NCBI GenBank assembly: GCA_043820045.1
Contig: JBDREF010000347.1
Coordinates: forward strand, 1-7,775
Direction: 5' to 3'
Length of the DNA stretch: 7,775 nt
Source of the DNA: JBDREF01 sp043820045
GTDB taxonomy: Bacteria; Planctomycetota; Phycisphaerae; Sedimentisphaerales; Anaerobacaceae
Under the pieces are notes generated by a model. That model ran no database searches. It had not been told where the DNA came from and was given only the letters and a program-made list of their open reading frames with translations. This document shows positions 1-6,185 of this stretch, piece by piece. Both the position numbers and the translations under genes were made by a program. Each line of letters begins with the position of its first letter. Position 1 is the first letter of the stretch.

Positions 1-157
1 ATTTGAGATTTTGTAAATAAAATTTCAATATTCTAATTTTTCTCTTTATATTAGATTAACTTTTTAGCTATTCAGGAAAATTTTACATTTTATTAAATCA
101 TTATAATATAAAATTTACGCAGTTTTATTTTTTATAATACTAGGAAAAGGAGGAATA
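1..157. other. Very AT-rich leader upstream of the first gene
   Basis: By hand count about 27 of 157 bases are G or C (~17 %), against roughly 50-58 % in the rest of the window. It has long T and A runs and several TATAAT-like hexamers, and no convincing reading frame. It ends in a strong Shine-Dalgarno sequence for the gene at 158. AT-rich intergenic DNA ahead of a GC-richer gene is plausible for a native promoter region; it could also be the edge of a segment of different origin. It contains the only CTAG tetranucleotide of the window (140-143). Confidence 0.7.
133..153 (+). promoter_or_regulatory. Possible -10 box and strong ribosome binding site for the gene at 158
   Basis: TATAAT lies at 133-138 and AAGGAGG at 147-153, four bases before the ATG at 158. 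The Shine-Dalgarno match is clear and fixes the start codon. The -10 call is weak: the region is so AT-rich that TATAAT also occurs at 102-107, no good -35 box sits 16-18 bases upstream of 133, and a start site near 145 would leave a leader of only about 13 bases. TTTACA at 82-87 with a -10 near 104 is an alternative. Confidence 0.45.
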
Positions 158-628
158 ATGTCAAAAATATCAATACGTGAAATCATTAAGACAGGAGTTG
201 TTATTTCCACCGGAGCGACAGCTGGTTTGGGAACGGTAGTTCGAGATACCGAAGCCGCAGACCGTGCCGGTTCAAAGTACAACTGGGGTCATACAATGGA
301 TTTCGGCAAGCAGTATTATGTACGCATAGTGGAGATTCTCAACAGCATTAGTCTGAATGAGATGGAACTCATCGGCGACCTGTCAAGCCGTATGGCCGAA
401 ACACTGAAAAAAAGTGGAAATGTATGGATGCAGGCCCAGGCGGGGCACATGGGTTATGTAGAATTCTTATCGACGCGGCTCGTCAGGTCACCAAAGACGT
501 CATCGAGGCGACCGGTGCGACGCCCTACATCCGCTCGGAGCTTTACGACTACGGCGTTTATATGCAGCTTCGATACCAGACACGGGTCAACGACCGTGCC
601 AAGACATCGTACAAGATCACCAAGCTGA
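158..628 (+). pseudogene. N-terminal fragment of a secreted SIS/sugar-isomerase-like protein, running out of frame after about codon 103
   Basis: Residues 1-103 look like the start of an exported sugar-isomerase (SIS) domain protein of the kind annotated in planctomycetes. A basic N-terminus resembles a degenerate Tat signal (SIREIIKTG, with Ile where the first Arg of SRRxFLK would be) and is followed by a Gly/Ala-rich hydrophobic stretch at about 13-28. Then come a helical segment (DFGKQYYVRIVEILNSIS) and the strand and loop NVWMQAQAGHMGYVEF, which resembles the first strand and sugar-phosphate loop of SIS folds. Family members should continue for a further 150 or more residues. Here, from about base 461, the frame turns into an Arg/Ser/Thr-rich tail (residues ~104-156). 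That tail is the out-of-frame reading of the channel fragment in the next entry, so the product is truncated and very probably non-functional. The start is supported by the strong RBS. The family assignment is from memory of the sequence pattern. Confidence 0.6.
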
Positions 629-1044
629 TATTCGAGGAAATCCAGCGGAATTCCTTAGTGGATGTGGCGATTCCGTACGTCTATTCTTATCGCGCCAGCC
701 AGCAGGAGCGGACACGGAACGATCGAAGAGGGCCTTCTCGGGAGGAGCTTGGCCAGAGCGTCCGGGAAATCGACGCTGCATTGATCGAGCAGGGTCCCCT
801 TATGGATGCCTATGATGTCGAGCAACTGGCGCGGAGCATCGAGATGCTCGGGCTGCTGAGGCCCATCGTTCTGAAGGAGAACCTGGACTTTGGCAGGTAT
901 GAGATACTGGCCGGAAATCTACGCTTTCAGGCGTGCAGGAAATTAGGCTGGAAGACCGTTCCCTCGCTGGTCCTGGCCGGCTCGGGCAGCAAGATCGAAG
1001 AAAAAGCCTCACATCAGGTCAAAACTCACCCGGTAGCGTCGTAA
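424..1044 (+). CDS. C-terminal part of an MscS-type mechanosensitive channel fused to a ParB-like domain (5' truncated)
   Basis: Homology starts at about residue 14 (base 463), not at the ATG; residues 1-13 come from the other frame of the upstream gene. Residues ~14-90 resemble the cytoplasmic C-terminal domain of one MscS subfamily: ILIDAARQVTKDVIEATG, then YIRSELYDYGVYMQLRYQTR, ending VDVAIPYVYSYR. All membrane segments, the pore helix and the beta domain are missing. A charged linker (~91-125) leads to a ParB/Srx-like domain (~126-184) with the pattern YDVEQLARSIEMLGLLRPIV, then GRYEILAGNLRFQAC. The usual GERR of ParB boxes reads GNLR here, so catalytic or CTP-binding competence is doubtful. 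After VPSLVL the sequence fades into ~20 unconvincing residues and the frame ends. No good RBS precedes 424. The gene looks broken at both ends. The MscS call is fairly sure, the ParB call likely; whether the fusion is ancestral or itself a join cannot be settled here. Confidence 0.6.
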   Translation: MDAGPGGAHGLCRILIDAARQVTKDVIEATGATPYIRSELYDYGVYMQLRYQTRVNDRAKTSYKITKLIFEEIQRNSLVDVAIPYVYSYRASQQERTRNDRRGPSREELGQSVREIDAALIEQGPLMDAYDVEQLARSIEMLGLLRPIVLKENLDFGRYEILAGNLRFQACRKLGWKTVPSLVLAGSGSKIEEKASHQVKTHPVAS

Positions 1045-1148
1045 CCGAAACGAAGGTGGCAGACGTTGACGGCGATGGCGACGTGGACATCTGCTCCAAG
1101 CCCTGGAACGGCGACGAGCACGTCTATCTCCGCAACATGCTAAAATAA
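1023..1148 (+). pseudogene. C-terminal scrap of an FG-GAP/VCBS repeat protein
   Basis: In the third forward frame, bases ~1044-1148 encode TETKVADVDGDGDVDICSKP and then a short Trp/Asn/Gly-rich end closing on LRNMLK and a TAA stop. The DxDGDGDxD pattern is the calcium-binding loop of FG-GAP/VCBS beta-propeller repeats, and an ending of the type KPWNGDxHVYLxN is common at the C-terminus of large secreted repeat proteins of planctomycetes. Nothing upstream in this frame resembles a propeller: before ~1020 it is the shadow of the ParB-like domain. So only the last 35-40 residues of the gene remain. A hairpin six bases after the stop agrees with a genuine gene end. The exact left boundary is uncertain (1005-1044). 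Confidence 0.55.
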
Positions 1149-1154
1149 ACTTAG

Positions 1155-1169
1155 CCCGTCCTTGACGGG
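1155..1169 (+). terminator. Short GC hairpin after the FG-GAP fragment
   Basis: CCCGTC (1155-1160) and GACGGG (1164-1169) are perfect inverted arms around a CTT loop, starting six bases after the TAA at 1148. There is no U-tract afterwards, so it is not a canonical intrinsic terminator. The right arm overlaps the proposed -35 box of the methyltransferase promoter, and it may have no role in RNA. Confidence 0.3.
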
Positions 1170-1190
1170 TGCTCCCTCTTCGGCTATGCT
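1162..1190 (+). promoter_or_regulatory. Candidate sigma-70 type promoter of the restriction-modification operon
   Basis: TTGACG at 1162-1167 (5/6 to TTGACA) and TATGCT at 1185-1190 (4/6 to TATAAT) are separated by exactly 17 bases. The predicted start is near 1197, giving a leader of about 43 bases before the ATG at 1240. A 7-bp stem (CTTCGGC at 1178-1184, GCTGAAG at 1188-1194, one G-U pair in RNA, TAT loop) spans the -10 region. Position and spacing are good for the only promoter in this 91-base gap; it is a pattern match only. Confidence 0.45.
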
Positions 1191-1212
1191 GAAGACCTGA
1201 ATCTGGGAATAC

Positions 1213-1225
1213 CATACGACGTATG
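1213..1225. promoter_or_regulatory. Small dyad between promoter and methyltransferase start
   Basis: CATAC (1213-1217) and GTATG (1221-1225) are perfect 5-base arms around GAC, about 15-28 bases downstream of the proposed transcription start. An operator for a repressor, or for the methyltransferase itself, would fit such a place. No controller (C) protein gene is present in the window. Five-base arms can arise by chance. Confidence 0.25.
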
Positions 1226-1239
1226 AAATCGGTCTGAGA

Positions 1240-2532
1240 ATGAACCATCACAGGATTATTATTGGCGATTCGCGAAGAATGGACGAGTTGAATGACGAGT
1301 CGGTACATTTGATCGTCACCTCCCCGCCCTATTGGCAGCTCAAGGACTACGGTTCCAAAGAACAGATCGGCTACAACGACACCTATCAGAACTACATCAA
1401 CAATCTCAATCTTGTCTGGAGCCAATGCCACAGGGTGCTTCACGAAGGATGCAGGTTATGTGTCAACATCGGCGACCAGTTCGCCCGTTCGGTGTATTAC
1501 GGCCGGTACAAGATAATCCCCATCCGCACTGAGATCATCAGGTTCTGCGAGACCATCGGCTTCGACTACATGGGCGCGATCATCTGGCAGAAGGTGACCA
1601 CCTGCAATACCACCGGCGGCGCCACGATAATGGGATCATTCCCCTATCCGCGAAACGGCATCGTGAAGATCGATTATGAGTTTATCCTTCTATTCAAGAA
1701 GTATGGAAAGGCGCCTTCGGTCCCCAGGGGAATCAAGGAACAGTCGAAACTCTCGAAAGAAGAGTGGAATCAGTACTTCTACGGCCACTGGAACTTCAGC
1801 GGGGCCAAGCAGGATGCGCACTTAGCGCCTTTTCCGGAGGAGCTGCCAAAGAGATTGATCAAAATGTTCAGCTTTGTTGGCGACACGGTTCTGGACCCGT
1901 TTCTCGGAAGCGGAACAACTTCGGTGGCGGCCCGGAGCCTCTCGAGAGATTCGGTCGGCTACGAAGTCAATAGCGACTATCTGGCGATAATCGAGAAGAG
2001 GCTGGGCGAGAGCGCAGGCTTATTCGGTTCTGATAACAAAGTTGAGATTATCAGACAGGAGCCAAAGCGTGTCAACTTCGAGAGTGACATCGGAAAGTTG
2101 CCCTATGTCTTTCAAGACCCCGTGTCATTTGAGCGCAAGATCGATCCGAAGACGCTGAGATTCGGCTCCAGAATTGACGGACAGGAAATCGAGAAGGAGC
2201 GGTTCTGCGCTGTCAAGAAGGTGCTTTCACCTTCAGAGCTTCTCCTGGAAAGCGGTGCAAGAGTTCGGCTTATCGGCGTCCTGTCCAACGGCGAGAACAG
2301 GATGGAGGCCGTTAGGTTTCTCGAGGATCTCGTGGCCGGACAGAAGGTTTCGTTGAGATTTGACCATACGAAGCACGATTCAGACGGGATTCTCCTCTCG
2401 TACGTGTATCTTCGTAACAAGACGCATGTAAACGCCCATATGGTCAAGAGCGGCCTCGTTGCGGTTGACACCGGCTCGCACTACAGAATGAAAGGCAGAT
2501 TCCTTTCTTTGATTCCGCAGGAGGTTCGATGA
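1240..2532 (+). CDS. Type II N4-cytosine DNA methyltransferase (MjaI/CTAG-type) with C-terminal SNase-like domain
   Basis: This is the modification enzyme of a Type II R-M pair; it transfers a methyl group from SAM to DNA, protecting host sites from the neighbouring nuclease. Residues 27-32 are TSPPYW, the catalytic motif IV form typical of N4-cytosine methylases. Motif I follows much later as DPFLGSGTT (219-227), with GYEVNSDY (240-247) after it, so the order IV...I marks the beta class. The body (about 1-255), including VWSQCHRVLHEGCRLCVNIG and QYFYGHWNFSGAKQD, resembles CTAG-type M.MjaI relatives. Residues ~315-420 form an added staphylococcal-nuclease-like (OB-fold) domain: GARVRLIGVLSNGEN, EAVRFLEDLVAGQKVSLRFD, then VNAHMVKSGLVAVDT. 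Only one Arg (343) matches the SNase catalytic set. The positions of Asp40, Glu43 and Arg87 read Leu, Gly and Ile, so nuclease activity is unlikely. An in-frame TGA at 1198 and no upstream ATG fix the start; the RBS is weak. The stop overlaps the next gene (ATGA). Confidence 0.9.
   Translation: MNHHRIIIGDSRRMDELNDESVHLIVTSPPYWQLKDYGSKEQIGYNDTYQNYINNLNLVWSQCHRVLHEGCRLCVNIGDQFARSVYYGRYKIIPIRTEIIRFCETIGFDYMGAIIWQKVTTCNTTGGATIMGSFPYPRNGIVKIDYEFILLFKKYGKAPSVPRGIKEQSKLSKEEWNQYFYGHWNFSGAKQDAHLAPFPEELPKRLIKMFSFVGDTVLDPFLGSGTTSVAARSLSRDSVGYEVNSDYLAIIEKRLGESAGLFGSDNKVEIIRQEPKRVNFESDIGKLPYVFQDPVSFERKIDPKTLRFGSRIDGQEIEKERFCAVKKVLSPSELLLESGARVRLIGVLSNGENRMEAVRFLEDLVAGQKVSLRFDHTKHDSDGILLSYVYLRNKTHVNAHMVKSGLVAVDTGSHYRMKGRFLSLIPQEVR
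2180..2510 (+). other. SNase-like domain within the methyltransferase (likely catalytically inactive)
   Basis: This sub-region covers roughly residues 315-423 of the methyltransferase. The strand-helix-strand order and hydrophobic pattern follow thermonuclease domains: the RLIGV strand, the EAVRFLEDLV helix, a VSLRFD strand, the DSDGILLSYVYL hairpin and the NAHMVKSGLVAV helix-strand. In nucleases RLxxVDTPE and YGRxLAY carry the active site; here they read RLIGVLSNG and SDGILLSYV. A DNA- or protein-binding role is the natural guess. Whether other CTAG-type methyltransferases share this tail needs a domain search. Confidence 0.6.
2519..2524 (+). promoter_or_regulatory. Ribosome binding site of the endonuclease, inside the methylase gene
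   Basis: AGGAGG sits four bases before the ATG at 2529. It is far stronger than anything in front of the methyltransferase ATG at 1240, so the nuclease may be translated at least as efficiently as the methylase, partly by coupling through the ATGA overlap. Confidence 0.65.
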
Positions 2533-3116
2533 AAGTGAGGCTCAGCAATGAGGAACTCCGGGCCTACCTGGATATCGAAGCTCCTGAGTTTCCGAAGTAT
2601 GCCACCCAGCTTCTGAATCTCGCGAACCAGAATGCTCAGGGCACAAGACCAAGGGTCGTCGGACAAATGAGCGAGTTGATTCAGCACTTTACCGGCAGGA
2701 CTCTTGAGCAGTGGGAGCGGTGGTATCAGAATGAGAAACCCGATGCCGTGGAGGCCGCGACCGAGAAGGTGTTGGCGATGGTTGAGAATCTGAGGGAAGC
2801 CATCGTCAACATAGACCGAAACATGGCGGAACGGTGGGTGAAAGACCTGGTGATTGTCAAGACCTATATGGGGCTGAGATTCCAGGAGGCGATTCTGAAG
2901 AAAGGCGCGGAACTGAGAAATGAGCCTCACAGACTCGCCGAACCCGATGAAGAAGCGAAGGGCATCGACGGTTATATCGGAAGAACGCCGATTTCCATTA
3001 AGCCTGCGACATACAAGCTTAAACCGGCTCTGCCGGATGGAATAGAGGTCACAATAATATACTACGAGAAGACCAAGAACGGGCTTGAAATAGACTATGG
3101 CGAAGTCATAGACTGA
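2529..3116 (+). CDS. MjaI-family Type II restriction endonuclease
   Basis: This 195-residue protein is predicted to cleave unmethylated DNA at the site protected by the upstream methylase (CTAG for the family type, MjaI). The N-terminal half (LSNEELRAYLDIEAPEFPKY, then LLNLANQNAQGTRPRVVGQM) closely follows my memory of MjaI-family proteins (Pfam MjaI), and the length is normal for the family. A likely PD-(D/E)xK-like nuclease core lies at 118-160: Glu120 in the helix FQEAILKKGAE, Asp147 in KGIDGYIG, and Ser156-Ile-Lys158 in ISIKPATYK. There Ser stands where Glu/Asp is usual, an assignment made by eye. The start ATG overlaps the methylase stop (2529-2532) and has AGGAGG at 2519-2524 inside the methylase gene, so translation is probably coupled. 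Methylase before nuclease in one operon is a common layout that lets protection precede cutting. The gene appears intact. A 214-aa reading frame on the opposite strand is only its shadow. Confidence 0.88.
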   Translation: MKVRLSNEELRAYLDIEAPEFPKYATQLLNLANQNAQGTRPRVVGQMSELIQHFTGRTLEQWERWYQNEKPDAVEAATEKVLAMVENLREAIVNIDRNMAERWVKDLVIVKTYMGLRFQEAILKKGAELRNEPHRLAEPDEEAKGIDGYIGRTPISIKPATYKLKPALPDGIEVTIIYYEKTKNGLEIDYGEVID

Positions 3117-3147
3117 CCGAATCATCAGTCATAATCATCTTTTTTTA
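3111..3147 (+). terminator. Possible terminator of the restriction-modification operon
   Basis: GACTGA (3111-3116, containing the endonuclease stop) and TCAGTC (3125-3130) are perfect 6-base arms around an 8-base loop, and a run of eight T lies at 3140-3147. The stem is short and the T-run begins ten bases after it, so termination may be weak. A poor promoter match for aspS (TTGAAA 3085-3090, TAGACT 3109-3114, 18-base spacer) overlaps the same area. Confidence 0.35.
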
Positions 3148-3169
3148 CTAACCTAATGGAATTACCAAA

Positions 3170-4987
<1,818 letters not shown>

Positions 4988-5051
4988 ACGTACCGGCGTG
5001 AGAATCGGATTGAGAGCTGCACGAAGTAATTGATTTTTAAGGAGGATAACA

Positions 5052-6116
5052 ATGTGGCAGCTTATACAAAACTGGAGATCGACGGCCTGGTTTGTCGGTT
5101 TGCCCGTGTTGCTGGGCCTCGTCGGCCACTTTCTGGTCTTCAAGGCGCTGCGGAAAATTGCCCAGCGAACGGGAAACGCTCTTGATGACTCGTTGATCAG
5201 GCACTGCTATCGTCCCTTGCAATGGACGATTGTCCTGTTTGCGATTCGGCTGGTCCTACCGGGAGCGTTTTCAGGTGAAATACCTACCGGTGTAAGCCAC
5301 GTACTCGGCTTGCTGCTCATCGCCGTGGTTTCGTGGTTGTTGATTAAGGCGGTGTTTGTTCTGGAAGATTTTGTTTTTACGCGTTTCGCCATAGATGTTA
5401 AGGACAATCTCCGTGCCCGCAAGATTCATACGCAGTTGAGGGTTCTCAAACGACTGGTCATCATCGTGGTCGGTATTGTCGCGCTGGGAACAATGCTGAT
5501 GACCTTCCCCAGGGTCCGGCAGCTCGGCAGCGCGATTCTGGCCTCGGCGGGAATAGTCGGCATTGTCGTAGGCATGGCCGCCCAGCGGACCATAAGCGCC
5601 TTCATTGCAGGGCTGCAGATAGCTTTCACCCAGCCCATTCGCGTTGACGATGTAGTGATCGTGGAGGGCGAATGGGGCAGAATCGAAGAGATAACCCTGA
5701 CTTACGTGGTGGTCAGGATTTGGGACTTGAGACGCCTGATTGTTCCCATCACGCACTTCATCGAAAAGCCCTTTCAGAACTGGACCCGCGTCACTGCGGA
5801 TATCCTCGGTACGGTGTTCATCTACGTCGATTACACGGTTCCCATTGATTCTGTCAGAGAGGAGCTTGCCCGTATCCTTAAGAAATCCGAATTGTGGGAC
5901 GGCAAGGTTTGCGTGCTCCAGGTAACCAATACTTCCGAACGAACGGTCGAGTTGCGTGCGCTAATGAGCGCCGCGGACGCCTCGGCCGCGTGGACTTTGC
6001 GCTGCGAAGTCAGAGAGAAGCTGGTCGATTTTGTCAGAACGAAATATCCGGATGCTCTGCCGAAAGTCAGAGCCGAGTTACAGCAATTAACGGTTGACGA
6101 TAAGCAGGTACGTTAG
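5052..6116 (+). CDS. MscS-family small-conductance mechanosensitive channel
   Basis: This inner-membrane channel opens under membrane tension to release solutes on osmotic downshock. The 354 residues show five hydrophobic segments: ~13-31, ~57-71, ~80-104, ~133-152 and the Gly/Ala-rich pore helix ~156-178. It then has the family signature AAQRTISAFIAGLQIAFTQP (176-195) and the beta domain with VDDVVIVEGEWGRIEEITL and a VPITHFIEKPFQNWT-like stretch (231-245), followed by a C-terminal alpha/beta domain to about 340. E. coli MscS has three TM helices and 286 residues; five TMs resemble YnaI/YbdG-type members. AAGGAGG at 5039-5045, six bases before the ATG, fixes the start. It is complete and a different subfamily from the channel fragment at 463-700: the C-terminal domains are not obviously alike. 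Gaps of 64 and 69 bases to its neighbours would allow one transcript with aspS and the kinase. Confidence 0.93.
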   Translation: MWQLIQNWRSTAWFVGLPVLLGLVGHFLVFKALRKIAQRTGNALDDSLIRHCYRPLQWTIVLFAIRLVLPGAFSGEIPTGVSHVLGLLLIAVVSWLLIKAVFVLEDFVFTRFAIDVKDNLRARKIHTQLRVLKRLVIIVVGIVALGTMLMTFPRVRQLGSAILASAGIVGIVVGMAAQRTISAFIAGLQIAFTQPIRVDDVVIVEGEWGRIEEITLTYVVVRIWDLRRLIVPITHFIEKPFQNWTRVTADILGTVFIYVDYTVPIDSVREELARILKKSELWDGKVCVLQVTNTSERTVELRALMSAADASAAWTLRCEVREKLVDFVRTKYPDALPKVRAELQQLTVDDKQVR

Positions 6117-6133
6117 GGCCCGGCACTTTATTT

Positions 6134-6149
6134 CGCGGCTCGGACCGCG
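6134..6149 (+). other. Small GC hairpin between channel and kinase genes
   Basis: CGCGG (6134-6138) and CCGCG (6145-6149) pair around CTCGGA in the 69-base gap. There is no T-run, so it is not a convincing terminator. It might stabilise or attenuate a shared transcript, or mean nothing. Confidence 0.2.
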
Positions 6150-6185
6150 GCGGGTTGCGCGATCTGTAAAGAAGAATCACGATAT

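Noticed and set aside
158..1148. A single frameshifted gene
   Set aside because: The three segments belong to unrelated families (SIS-like, MscS/ParB, FG-GAP), so sequencing frameshifts in one gene do not explain them.
1009..1443. 144-codon minus-strand frame across the R-M leader
   Set aside because: It overlaps the methyltransferase N-terminus with motif TSPPYW on the other strand, and its protein is Arg-rich and unlike any family.
2481..3125. 214-codon minus-strand frame covering the whole endonuclease gene
   Set aside because: The + strand frame matches the MjaI endonuclease family and has an RBS and operon context. An antisense toxin or regulator is not supported.
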